Notes under the pieces: model-generated
Told to the model about the DNA's origin: nothing
The model's database searches: none
What the model saw: the letters and a program-made list of their open reading frames with translations, nothing else
Assembly (NCBI GenBank): GCA_014379965.1
Contig: JACMKU010000079.1
Location: 1-64,000, forward strand
DNA: 64,000 nt
Direction of reading: 5' to 3'
Source: Chitinophagaceae bacterium
GTDB taxonomy: Bacteria; Bacteroidota; Bacteroidia; Chitinophagales; Chitinophagaceae
Program-made: the position numbers and the translations under genes
Part shown: positions 1-8,199 of the stretch, one piece after another
Layout of the letters: each line of letters begins with the position of its first letter
Numbering within the stretch: the stretch's first letter is position 1

Positions 1-1046
1 ACCATTCCTTCGGCAAGATCGAAGTAACTGATAACGGTCATTTTGTTCTGGGTGAGTGTTCCAGTTTTATCGGAGCATACAATCGATACGGACCCAAGCG
101 TTTCGACTGCGGGCAATTTTTTTATAATCGCCTTTCTCCTGGCCATTTCAGTGACGCCAATGGATAGCACAACGGCAACGATCGCTGCCAGACCCTCGGG
201 TATAGACGCCACGGCCAGTGATACGGAAGTGAGGAACAAATCGACCAGGTCCATCCCCCGGAAATAACCCAGAATGAACATAGCCACACAGATGCCAACT
301 GCGATTTTCCCCAAAGTCTTTCCGAGTTCGCCAAGTCGTTTTTCCAATGGAGTCTTTGTATCGATCTCATCGTGGATAAGGCCTGCAATTTTGCCTACCT
401 CGGTATTCATACCTGTTCCCACCACCACGCCGACTCCGCGGCCATACGTGACCAGTGTTGACATGAAGGCCATGTTTAACTTGTCGCCTAATGGAGTCTC
501 CGGATCCTCGAGTAAGATATTCGCAAGCTTTTCCGAAGGCACTGATTCACCTGTCAACGCCGATTCTTCGATTTGTAGATTCGCAGATTCAACCAACCGC
601 AGGTCAGCGGCCACGAATCGCCCTGTATCTAGTATCAGGATATCACCGGGAACTATTAAGTGTGAATCGATCTCTTTGACTTCGCCATCTCTTTTGACTA
701 GCGCCTTTAGTGTAGACAGGGTTCGAAGCGCTTCAATGGCATTTCCGGCCTTCACCTCCTGCACGACTCCCAGCACGCCGTTGATGAATATCACGAGAAG
801 TATGATAATGGCATCTACATATTCCCCCATAAAGAAGGTAATGAACACCGCGCCAAATAATACATAGATCAGCGCATCATTTAACTGGGCAAGGAATAAT
901 TGGAGAATGGATTTCTTCCTCGGTGCCGTCAACTGGTTGGGACCGTATTTATCGAGTCTTGATTGGGCTTCACCCTCGGTTATTCCAGTGCCTGGATTTA
1001 CGTCAAGATCCTTAATCACTTGTTCTATTGCCTTTGAAAACCACAT
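1..1046 (-). CDS. P2A-type Ca2+-transporting ATPase, C-terminus cut off by window edge
   Basis: Reading the minus strand from ATG at 1046 gives an open frame to base 1 (about 348 residues). It begins MWFSKAIEQVIKDLDVNPG, a cation-ATPase N-terminal domain. Actuator-domain motif LTGESVPSEK, the PEGL transmembrane-4 motif followed by AAIVAVVLSIGV, and the phosphorylation site SDKTGTLTQNKM are all present, in the order expected of SERCA/PMCA-like pumps. The transporter would sit in the inner membrane and export Ca2+ (possibly Mn2+). Nucleotide-binding and C-terminal membrane domains lie outside the window. It is divergent from everything else here and unrelated in function, so it marks the left boundary of the polysaccharide locus. 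Family is certain; the ion is inferred from the PEGL-type M4 motif. Confidence 0.93.
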   Translation of the reverse strand, partial: MWFSKAIEQVIKDLDVNPGTGITEGEAQSRLDKYGPNQLTAPRKKSILQLFLAQLNDALIYVLFGAVFITFFMGEYVDAIIILLVIFINGVLGVVQEVKAGNAIEALRTLSTLKALVKRDGEVKEIDSHLIVPGDILILDTGRFVAADLRLVESANLQIEESALTGESVPSEKLANILLEDPETPLGDKLNMAFMSTLVTYGRGVGVVVGTGMNTEVGKIAGLIHDEIDTKTPLEKRLGELGKTLGKIAVGICVAMFILGYFRGMDLVDLFLTSVSLAVASIPEGLAAIVAVVLSIGVTEMARRKAIIKKLPAVETLGSVSIVCSDKTGTLTQNKMTVISYFDLAEGM

Positions 1047-1373
1047 GTTTCTAAAGTATAAGATACTCAATTAAGGAGGAACCGTACTGTTAATGATCAT
1101 TCAAGGTAATTAGTAATGGTTTTTCCTGTTCGACTACCATAAATTTACTAGGGGAAGCTTACGGTAACCATAAAATCAGGTTAGCATGCAAACAGCAGGA
1201 TTGAGCAGGACACGCAAATGCATCGAATCGCCTTATTTTAATCAATAATGATTGAAATATGAAGAATTTCCCAAAAGAAACCTCCTTTTTTTTAGAGCGT
1301 GGTGTATTTGTTTTTTTACAGCTATTTCTTGCTTCCCGGATGAATATAGTTTTGAACGTATAAAAACACTCAG
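1047..1373. other. Divergent intergenic region, no gene seen
   Basis: This gap of 327 bases separates the minus-strand ATPase from the plus-strand GH97 gene, so it must hold promoters for both directions. No convincing small ORF is seen. It contains a perfect 10-bp palindrome AATGATCATT at 1092-1101 and a pyrimidine-rich run near 1283-1293. The AGTAAAA direct-repeat element found upstream of 6593 and 29144 is absent, so the first two PUL genes may be controlled differently. Confidence 0.6.
1347..1354 (+). promoter_or_regulatory. Candidate -7 box for the GH97 gene
   Basis: TAGTTTTG fits the Bacteroidota -7 consensus TAnnTTTG and lies 19 bases before the GH97 start codon. No well-placed -33 TTTG is seen: the nearest TTG, at 1329-1331, is only 15 bases upstream of the box, so the call is weak. 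If real, the leader is very short. Confidence 0.35.
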
Positions 1374-3248
1374 ATGATTTTTGTAGGTAAGAGGATATTT
1401 CTAATAACTGCGATTGGCGCTGCCTGTTCAGCTTCAATAGAATCAAACGCGCAGTTATCAAGATCTGTTATTATCAAAAGTCCAGATGCAACTATTGGAC
1501 TATCAATAATGAATGAGAATGGCAAGGTTGTTTATTTAGTAGAGTACAATAGAAGAGTCGTCATTGAGCCTTCAAGCCTAAGTTTGCTGGTGGATGGGAA
1601 ACTGGTTGGCGAAAAGGTTATGATTTCAAAAGTTCGGAGGTCTAGCAAGGCGGAAATGTATGCCTACCGCGGTATACACAGCAGGGCTTCGGACAAGTAT
1701 GCTGAGGCTATCATTGATTTTACGGGGGGATCGCCATTTACGCTACAGGCGAGGGTTTTTAATGATGGGATTGCTTTCAGATATATCATCACCGGGAGGG
1801 ACTCCGCTGTTGTTGAAAAAGATTATACCAAATTCAGGATACCTAAAGGAAGCTCAATGTGGGCTCAATCAAATATTAAGTATTATGAAGGAAGGTACAG
1901 TAGGAAATTAATTGACACTGTAAGGATAGGTGAGTTGATAGGGCCGCCAGTCACCTTTGAATTAGCGGGCAATGTCGGCTACGCTGCCCTTACGGAAGGA
2001 GGAGTAACAGATTTTGCCGGCATGTCATTTATCGTAATGGCGGAAAGAACTTTACAAGCAAATCTTTCAGGGGTAGCAAGGAAGAAAGGAACGATTGAAA
2101 CGCCCTGGCGAATTATCACAGTTGGTAAAGACTTAAATGCATTGGTGAACAGTGATATCATTTCCAATGTGTCGCCCAAGTACGATGCAACATTATTTCC
2201 GAAAGGATATCAAACCGACTGGATTAAACCCGGCCGTAGTGTGTGGAGCTGGCTGGCGAAAACCAGGAGGGTGACTTTAGAAAATATGAAGCATTTCTCG
2301 GACTTGGCCGCCGAACTTGGATTTGAATATAATTTAGTCGATGAAGGCTGGAGCAACTGGAAAGATAGTATGAGCAACAGGGACCACTGGGATATGTTGA
2401 AAGAACTGGTAGAGTACTCGGCTCCTAAAGGTGTAAAGATATGGTTGTGGAAAGCTTACCCCGATAGAAAAGGCATACCAGGCATCAAAAGCCCGGAACA
2501 GAGAAAAGCTTTCTTTAAAAAGTGCAGCGAGTTGGGAATTGCCGGGTTGAAGATTGATTTTTTTGATAACGAAGCGCAGGAAATTATTCAGTTTTACCAG
2601 GCTGCTCTAAAGGATGCAGCCTTGTATAAACTGATGATAAATTTCCATGGGGCTAATAAACCAACCGGCGAAGCTAGAACATGGCCCAATGAAATGACTA
2701 GAGAGGCCATAAGGGGAATGGAGAATCAGCCCCCATGGGCAACATCCAACACAATCCTTCCATTTACAAGATACCTGGCAGGTCATGCAGACTTTACACC
2801 TGTTCACTTTGGTGACCGCATGGGCGAAGTGAGCTGGGCACATCATGTTGCAAGCCTTATTGTTTTTAATTCTCCGTTTTTATGTCTTGGTGCAGATCCG
2901 CAAAGTATTTTGGATAATCCATGCAAGGAAATGATACAAAGCATTCCACCTGTTTGGGATGAAACAATTGTATTGCCGCAAAGCAAGATCGGGGAGTTGG
3001 TGCTGTATGCAAGAAGAAACGGAACTACATGGTTTCTTGCAGCAATGAGTAGTAAACAAGCTCCACAATCAATTGAAGTTGATCTCTCTTTCTTGAAATT
3101 TAACTATACACTTTCCTCTGTAAAGGATGATAAGGATAAAAAGGATAATGCTTTGTTTGAGAATGTGAAAGTGGCTGCTACTTCGAAGATTACAATTGAA
3201 TTGAATAAAAACGGTGGATTTGCCGGAAGGTTTGAAAGAATTAAGTAA
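1374..3248 (+). CDS. GH97 family alpha-galactosidase-type (retaining) glycoside hydrolase
   Basis: 624 residues with an N-terminal signal peptide. The N-terminal super-sandwich begins with IKSPDATIGLSIMNENGK, typical of GH97, and the (beta/alpha)8 barrel begins near WSWLAKTRRVTLENM. The motif GLKIDFFD places Asp395 where retaining GH97 enzymes carry the nucleophile; the inverting SusB type lacks this Asp. Glu444 in MTREAIRG lies 49 residues downstream, the spacing I recall for the nucleophile and acid/base of the retaining Bacteroides enzyme. This favours alpha-galactosidase or beta-L-arabinopyranosidase activity over alpha-glucosidase. It acts in the periplasm or at the surface. It is followed by a GH2 gene 120 bases downstream. 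Family is secure; the substrate is inferred from active-site type and pectic context. Confidence 0.9.
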   Translation: MIFVGKRIFLITAIGAACSASIESNAQLSRSVIIKSPDATIGLSIMNENGKVVYLVEYNRRVVIEPSSLSLLVDGKLVGEKVMISKVRRSSKAEMYAYRGIHSRASDKYAEAIIDFTGGSPFTLQARVFNDGIAFRYIITGRDSAVVEKDYTKFRIPKGSSMWAQSNIKYYEGRYSRKLIDTVRIGELIGPPVTFELAGNVGYAALTEGGVTDFAGMSFIVMAERTLQANLSGVARKKGTIETPWRIITVGKDLNALVNSDIISNVSPKYDATLFPKGYQTDWIKPGRSVWSWLAKTRRVTLENMKHFSDLAAELGFEYNLVDEGWSNWKDSMSNRDHWDMLKELVEYSAPKGVKIWLWKAYPDRKGIPGIKSPEQRKAFFKKCSELGIAGLKIDFFDNEAQEIIQFYQAALKDAALYKLMINFHGANKPTGEARTWPNEMTREAIRGMENQPPWATSNTILPFTRYLAGHADFTPVHFGDRMGEVSWAHHVASLIVFNSPFLCLGADPQSILDNPCKEMIQSIPPVWDETIVLPQSKIGELVLYARRNGTTWFLAAMSSKQAPQSIEVDLSFLKFNYTLSSVKDDKDKKDNALFENVKVAATSKITIELNKNGGFAGRFERIK

Positions 3249-3368
3249 AGTGAAATAAAGGGGATGGAGGGGAATATATTTCAGATTTATTTATCAAAAG
3301 GAAGGGGATGACGCAGAGAGAATTGGGAAGTACTATCCTGCGCTGGTATAAAGTAAAATCAACATAGG

Positions 3369-6116
3369 ATGAAGAAATATCGATTACTGGTGGTGGGTTT
3401 TTTGGGTATACTGATGCTGCAATCACAAGCCCAACAAACAATCATAAAGTATTTATCAGGTACGGATAAGGATAATACTGTGCAATGGGAATTTATGGTA
3501 ACCAAAGGGATGAATAGTGGTAGATGGTCTACTATCCCAGTCCCTTCATGCTGGGAACAACAAGGCTTTGGAACATTTAATTACTATTCAGATAAAGTCA
3601 ATTCTGATGAACAGGGATTGTATAGGCACGCTTTCAAAACAGAAGCTGAATGGGAGGGGAAAAGGATATTTATTGTATTCGACGGCTCCATGACAGATAC
3701 CGAGGTAAAAATCGATGGGAATCTAGCCGGCCCCATACACCAGGGAGCATTTTATCAGTTTCGCTACGATATTACAGAAATCTTGAGAACAGGCAGCGAT
3801 CATTTACTCGAAGTAACCGTCAGTAAAAAGTCAGCCAACAATTCGGTTAATCGTGCAGAGCGACAAGCCGATTTCTGGTTATTCGGTGGCATATTCCGTC
3901 CCGTATTCCTGGAGATCGTTCCGCAGACATTTATTGAAAGGGTAGCAGTTGATGCAAAGGCGAACGGGCTATTCGGTATGCAGGTTTTTACCAGGAATAC
4001 AAAAGGAAAGCAATCGGTGGAAATTCAGGTGCAGGACCTGCGCAATAGGAATATAGGATCACCCTTCCGAGTTAATGCAGCCGATAGTAACTATCTTAAA
4101 ACAAAATTTAATGGGATAAAAAATTGGAACCCTGAACAACCCAACTTATACCAGGCCCTTATCTCCATTAAAGAAGGCGCTAAGACAATTCATTCTATTC
4201 GACAGCGGTTTGGATTTCGAACGGTGGAGTTTAGAGAACACGACGGATTTTATGTCAATGATGTAAAGATAATTATGAAAGGGGTAAACAGGCATAGCCA
4301 TTGGCCGGAGAGCGGTAGAACATTGAGCCGTGCCATACACCTGATGGATATAGCGTTGATCAAGGACATGAACATGAATGCGGTTCGAATGTCCCACTAT
4401 CCCCCTGACAGGGAGTTTTTAGATCTATGTGATAGTATTGGCTTGTTTGTCCTGGACGAATTGACGGGCTGGCAAAAAGGATATGACACCATCGTGGGCA
4501 GAAAACTAGTCAGGGAAATGGTTTTGCGCGACGTGAATCATCCATCCATTATCATCTGGGCCAATGGAAATGAGGGAGGCTGGAACAGGGCATTGGATGG
4601 AGACTATGCCTTGTATGATCCACAGATGCGTTTTGTAATGCATCCCTGGGAAAAATTTAATGGGACCGAAACAAAGCATTACCCGGATTTTAATTATATC
4701 ACGAATGCTGTGTTGTACGGCAACGAAGTTTTTTATCCGACTGAATTTATGCATGGCTTATTTGATGGGGGTCATGGCGCCGGGCTGGATGATTTCTGGA
4801 ATGAAATGATGAAGCACCGCGCATTTGCAGGAGGTTTTTTATGGAGCCTACACGATGAAGGAGTTGTGCGAACAGATAGAAACGATTCGATCGATGTGGC
4901 GGGTAACGCGGCCCCCGATGGCATTGTTGGACCACACCGGGAGAAAGAAGGCAGTTTTTACACCATTAAAGAGATATGGTCGCCGGTATATTTCAATACA
5001 AAAACTATCCAAAAAAAATTCATTGGGAAAATTGAAATAGAGAACAGGTACCTGTACACTAATCTTAGCCAATGTAAGTTTGAATGGAAATTGATTTCGT
5101 TGCCCAAAGCCGGTGAAAGATTGTCAAAGGAGAAAATTGTACACAAGGGACTAGCTCCATCACCCGCATTGGCGCCGGGAGAGAAAGGGTGGTTGTCTAT
5201 TAGCTGGCCATCAGGGACAATAGCTGATGTACTGTATCTTACAGTATATGATGCGCAGGGTAAGACTATTGTTACATGGAGCTCTTCACTTAACTGGCCA
5301 GAAGATAATATAAAGCAAGCTATTCATACTGCCAAAGAATCTCCTGTAACCGCAGATGAATCCGCGGGTCGTTTGCTGATCAACTGTGATGGTATCGCAT
5401 TTGAGTTTGATAAGGCTACAGGATTCCTTCATCATGTGAATAAAGGCACCAGTGAAATCTCACTCAGTAGTGGCCCGGCACTAGCCGGAGTAAAGCTTTC
5501 GCTCTCTAGTTTCAAGCATTATCGTAAAGGAGACACTTATATTGTTGAGCCATCTTATGGAGAAACAAGATTTAATGTGAGGTGGATATTCCAATCGGGG
5601 ATCTTACCTAAACTCGAATACAGTTATTCGCAAAGGGGCGTTGCGGATTTTATGGGAATTACTTTCAACTTCCCCGAGGAGAAGGTCGATGGTATTAAAT
5701 GGATGGGACGCGGCCCCTACCGTGTATGGAAAAACCGGATGAAAGGCCAGCAGTTCGGCGTATGGGAGAAGACATACAATAACACTATCACTGGTGAAAG
5801 CTGGAACTATCCTGAGTTCAAGGGATGGCATGCCGAATTATTCTGGGTAACCGTAAGAAATAAGGAACACGATTTTACCGTGTATACAAACCAGCAGAAT
5901 ATTTTCTTGGAGATGCTTCATCCTGCTAAACCTAAAGGACAGACGAATGAGAATACGAGTCCATCTTTTCCAGAAGGTAATTTAGGGTTTATGAATGCGA
6001 TTTCTCCTATTGGAACCAAGTTCCAGGCAGCAGCTTTGCTTGGACCCCAGAGTCAGCCGAATATACAAATGAATTTTACGCCAATTAGTGGGGTATTGTA
6101 TTTTGACTTCAGGTAG
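3369..6116 (+). CDS. GH2 family glycoside hydrolase (paralogue of the gene at 47498)
   Basis: 915 residues with a signal peptide ending near QSQAQ. The order is sugar-binding jelly roll (VPSCWEQQGFGTFNYY), immunoglobulin-like domain, TIM barrel and C-terminal beta domains including a small-chain-like region near ARGPYRVWKNR-type sequence (here MGRGPYRVWKNRMKG). The acid/base is Glu402 in GNEGG and the nucleophile is Glu459 in PTEFMHG. Both motifs differ from classical LacZ (NEs/ESYG type) but are identical in arrangement to the GH2 at 47498, so the two are clearly paralogues. Exo-beta-galactosidase, glucuronidase or alpha-L-arabinopyranosidase activity is possible; the sequence alone does not decide. 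It sits 120 bases after GH97 and ends the first block. Confidence 0.9.
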   Translation: MKKYRLLVVGFLGILMLQSQAQQTIIKYLSGTDKDNTVQWEFMVTKGMNSGRWSTIPVPSCWEQQGFGTFNYYSDKVNSDEQGLYRHAFKTEAEWEGKRIFIVFDGSMTDTEVKIDGNLAGPIHQGAFYQFRYDITEILRTGSDHLLEVTVSKKSANNSVNRAERQADFWLFGGIFRPVFLEIVPQTFIERVAVDAKANGLFGMQVFTRNTKGKQSVEIQVQDLRNRNIGSPFRVNAADSNYLKTKFNGIKNWNPEQPNLYQALISIKEGAKTIHSIRQRFGFRTVEFREHDGFYVNDVKIIMKGVNRHSHWPESGRTLSRAIHLMDIALIKDMNMNAVRMSHYPPDREFLDLCDSIGLFVLDELTGWQKGYDTIVGRKLVREMVLRDVNHPSIIIWANGNEGGWNRALDGDYALYDPQMRFVMHPWEKFNGTETKHYPDFNYITNAVLYGNEVFYPTEFMHGLFDGGHGAGLDDFWNEMMKHRAFAGGFLWSLHDEGVVRTDRNDSIDVAGNAAPDGIVGPHREKEGSFYTIKEIWSPVYFNTKTIQKKFIGKIEIENRYLYTNLSQCKFEWKLISLPKAGERLSKEKIVHKGLAPSPALAPGEKGWLSISWPSGTIADVLYLTVYDAQGKTIVTWSSSLNWPEDNIKQAIHTAKESPVTADESAGRLLINCDGIAFEFDKATGFLHHVNKGTSEISLSSGPALAGVKLSLSSFKHYRKGDTYIVEPSYGETRFNVRWIFQSGILPKLEYSYSQRGVADFMGITFNFPEEKVDGIKWMGRGPYRVWKNRMKGQQFGVWEKTYNNTITGESWNYPEFKGWHAELFWVTVRNKEHDFTVYTNQQNIFLEMLHPAKPKGQTNENTSPSFPEGNLGFMNAISPIGTKFQAAALLGPQSQPNIQMNFTPISGVLYFDFR

Positions 6117-6163
6117 CTCTTTATCGCATATGTACAATTGATTGAACCGGTACTTTGCACGAT

Positions 6164-6249
6164 AAAGGTGCTGAGGACTATGACGCGCCGATGAGAACTG
6201 GCGATTTTAACCGCTTTGAAATCTCCTCTCAATCCTCAGTGTCCTTTTT
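6164..6249 (+). terminator. Possible terminator stem after the first GH2
   Basis: AAAGG-TG-CTGAGGA at 6164-6177 can pair imperfectly with TCCTCAG-TG-TCCTTT at 6233-6247, followed by a short T run. The loop is about 55 bases, which is long for an intrinsic terminator, so this is only a suggestion. Confidence 0.25.
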
Positions 6250-6330
6250 ATGTTTTGAAGGACTCAACTCTGACTATCCTTGTTCCAGAACCCCAATCGC
6301 GATAGTACCATTAACCATGCTCTAGCCAAT

Positions 6331-6369
6331 CAGTAAAATATTCCATCATTACAGTAAAACCTGACATTG
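6331..6369 (+). promoter_or_regulatory. Conserved 39-bp activator element with AGTAAAA direct repeats (copy A)
   Basis: This 39-bp stretch matches 29006-29044 at 32 of 39 positions without gaps. It contains AGTAAAA at 6332-6338 and again at 6353-6359, a 21-bp period (two helical turns), each followed 4 to 5 bases later by a CAT. Its last three bases are the TTG of the -33 hexamer. Tandem direct repeats abutting the -35/-33 box are the arrangement expected for an AraC-family activator, such as the output domain of a hybrid two-component system. The identity is seen; the protein is inferred. Confidence 0.7.
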
Positions 6370-6397
6370 AAGTGCCTTCAGTCGGGAGGTAACTTAA
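6367..6397 (+). promoter_or_regulatory. Promoter for the 6593 operon (TTG-N20-TAACTTAA)
   Basis: TTG at 6367-6369 and TAACTTAA at 6390-6397 are separated by 20 bases, the same spacing as TTG-N20-TACCTTTA upstream of 29144. The -7 box is a poor match to TAnnTTTG, as expected of an activator-dependent promoter. Transcription would start near 6404, leaving a leader of about 190 bases. Confidence 0.55.
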
Positions 6398-6427
6398 TGT
6401 CCTGAAATTCAGTGAAAATTGTATTTT

Positions 6428-6441
6428 AGGAAACGCTTACG
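6428..6441 (+). promoter_or_regulatory. LacI-type operator-like sequence
   Basis: AGGAAACGCTTACG fits the GNAANCGNTTNC core of LacI/PurR-family operators. It lies about 25 bases after the predicted start site of the 6593 operon, a sensible position for a repressor. It is imperfect as a palindrome, occurs once, and could be chance. Confidence 0.3.
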
Positions 6442-6592
6442 ATTGACTAAAATTGTGTTGATGATTCAGCCTTTGCCATAGCGAAAATCTTCCTGTTTTC
6501 TTAGCAAAAGCTCCACTATCGCCTCTTTTCGTTAATCTTTCGAAACGCCCGATTTCAGTTTTAAAAAATAGCATTCAATTTCCCAAGCGGCC

Positions 6593-7033
6593 ATGTTTAT
6601 TGAAAAATATTTTGACGAATTCTTACTGGGAGAAAATAGAGTAACTAAAGGAAGAACAATTACAGAAACAGATATTGTAATTCATGCAGGGCAATCTGGT
6701 GATTTTTTCCCACATCATATGGATGAAGAGTGGTGCAAAACACAACCATTCGGAAAGAGAATAGCACATGGCACCTTAATTTTCACCATTGCAATAGGTC
6801 TCACTGCCGATTTTGTGAATGAAGTAGCAATGACCTATGGTTACGAAAGATTGCGATTTACGAAACCTGTATTTATCGGTGATACGATCAAGGTGACAGT
6901 CACAGTGAAGGATCTCAAGGAACATAAAAAGCCGGGCTTTGGATTAGTAACAGAATTGGTAGAGTGTTTTAATCAAGGTAATGAATTAGTGATGGTATGT
7001 GAGCATTTATTACTGGTAAGCAAAAAAGACTAA
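6593..7033 (+). CDS. MaoC-like hot-dog fold hydratase/dehydratase
   Basis: 146 residues, cytosolic. The motif [13 protein letters not shown] supplies the Asp37/His42 dyad of the hydratase-2 family; the usual Asn after the Asp (GDxNPxH) is Phe here. The length is that of a single hot-dog domain, which would act as a dimer. The family hydrates enoyl-CoA or dehydrates 3-hydroxyacyl-CoA. It is the first gene of the operon, five bases before the solute-binding-like gene and followed by two CoA transferases, so a CoA thioester substrate is likely. No fatty acid or PHA gene is nearby, so a role in catabolism of a carboxylated sugar-derived acid is inferred. Confidence 0.88.
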   Translation: MFIEKYFDEFLLGENRVTKGRTITETDIVIHAGQSGDFFPHHMDEEWCKTQPFGKRIAHGTLIFTIAIGLTADFVNEVAMTYGYERLRFTKPVFIGDTIKVTVTVKDLKEHKKPGFGLVTELVECFNQGNELVMVCEHLLLVSKKD

Positions 7034-7038
7034 TCGAC

Positions 7039-8199
7039 ATGGAAGCAGTTTTAAGAGGCATAACATGGGGACATAGCCGGGGCGTTACGCCACTGCTTGC
7101 TGCCGCCCAGCGATATGAGGAGCTGCATCCCGGCATTCAGATCCAATGGAAGAAAAGAACACTCCAGGAATTTGCCGATTACCCGATTGAAAAACTCACA
7201 GAGCATTACGACCTCCTCATTATTGATCATCCCTGGGTGGGCTGCGCAGCAGCTACTAATTGCGTACTTCCATTAGACGAATATTTACCTGCAGCTTATC
7301 TGAAAAATCAACTCGGGAACTCAGTCGGAGGTTCCTTTGAAAGTTATAATTACAATAACAAACAATGGGCTTTGGCTATCGATGCTGCCGCCCCTTTCGC
7401 TAGTTATCGAAAGGACCTGCTTTCAGCCAATAATGTTGCCCAGCCGCAAACCTGGGAAGAGGTGATTGATTTAGCCAGGCTTGGCAAAGTCGCGGTGCCG
7501 GCAATCCCGATCGATTTACTCATGAATTTCTATTCCTTCTGTATTGCTGAAGGGGAGGAACCTTTTTTAAATAGTTACGTGGTGAGCGAGGAAGTGGGTG
7601 TAAAGGCGATGGAAACTATGAAAGATCTTTATTCATTGGTTGACAAAAAAATGTTTACCTGCAATCCTATTGCTGTAGCTGAAATGATGAGCAGTACAAA
7701 TGACTACTGGTATTGCCCGTTTGCGTATGGGTATAGTAATTATTCTAGGATAGGATTTGCACATCACCTTCTGCACTATAACGATGTGGTCAGTATCTAT
7801 AAGAAAAAACTAAGAACAACGATCGGGGGCACCGGAATTTCTGTATCTGCTTTTAGCAAGTACAAAGAACAGGCCGTTGATTTCGCTGCTTTTGTTTGCT
7901 CGGAGGTGCATCAGAAGACGGTCTATGTTCAGCACGGTGGTCAGCCAGGGCATTTGGCAGCATGGCTTAACGAAGAATCCAATTTGCTTACACATGATTA
8001 TTTCAGACAGACCCTGCCTGTAATGCAAAATGGGTATATGCGGCCCAGGTATGATGGATATCTCCATTTCCAGGACCATGCAGGGCAACCTTTACATGAA
8101 TATCTATCTGGAAAAACGAGCGCTAAAGACGCACTTACAACGATGAATGAGATTTATAATCAAAGTTTGCGGTATTCAAAAATAGAACAACCAGCATGA
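7039..8199 (+). CDS. Solute-binding-protein-like protein without signal peptide
   Basis: 386 residues that resemble family 1 extracellular solute-binding proteins (MalE/UgpB-like). The start LRGITWGHSRGVTPLLAAAQ leads into a YEELHPGIQIQW strand and an LPLDEYLP segment, and ends with a C-terminal lobe containing GGTGISVSAFSKYKEQAVDF. It has no hydrophobic N-terminus and no lipobox, and no permease or ATPase gene is in the window, so a periplasmic transport role is unlikely. It is translationally close to MaoC upstream and overlaps the CoA transferase downstream by four bases (ATGA). It may be a cytosolic ligand-binding or enzyme-like homologue. Fold family is fairly sure; function is unknown. 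Confidence 0.75.
   Translation: MEAVLRGITWGHSRGVTPLLAAAQRYEELHPGIQIQWKKRTLQEFADYPIEKLTEHYDLLIIDHPWVGCAAATNCVLPLDEYLPAAYLKNQLGNSVGGSFESYNYNNKQWALAIDAAAPFASYRKDLLSANNVAQPQTWEEVIDLARLGKVAVPAIPIDLLMNFYSFCIAEGEEPFLNSYVVSEEVGVKAMETMKDLYSLVDKKMFTCNPIAVAEMMSSTNDYWYCPFAYGYSNYSRIGFAHHLLHYNDVVSIYKKKLRTTIGGTGISVSAFSKYKEQAVDFAAFVCSEVHQKTVYVQHGGQPGHLAAWLNEESNLLTHDYFRQTLPVMQNGYMRPRYDGYLHFQDHAGQPLHEYLSGKTSAKDALTTMNEIYNQSLRYSKIEQPA

Larger units (their letters stand above)
6117..6592. other. Long intergenic regulatory region
   Basis: This 476-base gap is the longest in the window. It holds, in order: a possible terminator stem (6164-6249), the 39-bp AGTAAAA direct-repeat element (6331-6369), a matched promoter (6367-6397), a LacI-operator-like sequence (6428-6441), and a leader of roughly 190 bases before the MaoC-like gene. 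No coding sequence is evident. Confidence 0.7.

Noticed and set aside
274-867. 197-residue plus-strand frame at the left edge
   Set aside because: It is antisense to the P-type ATPase, whose TGES, PEGL and DKTGT motifs are read on the minus strand.
1092-1101. Palindrome AATGATCATT as an operator
   Set aside because: A single 10-bp palindrome in AT-rich DNA is expected by chance and has no second copy at other promoters.
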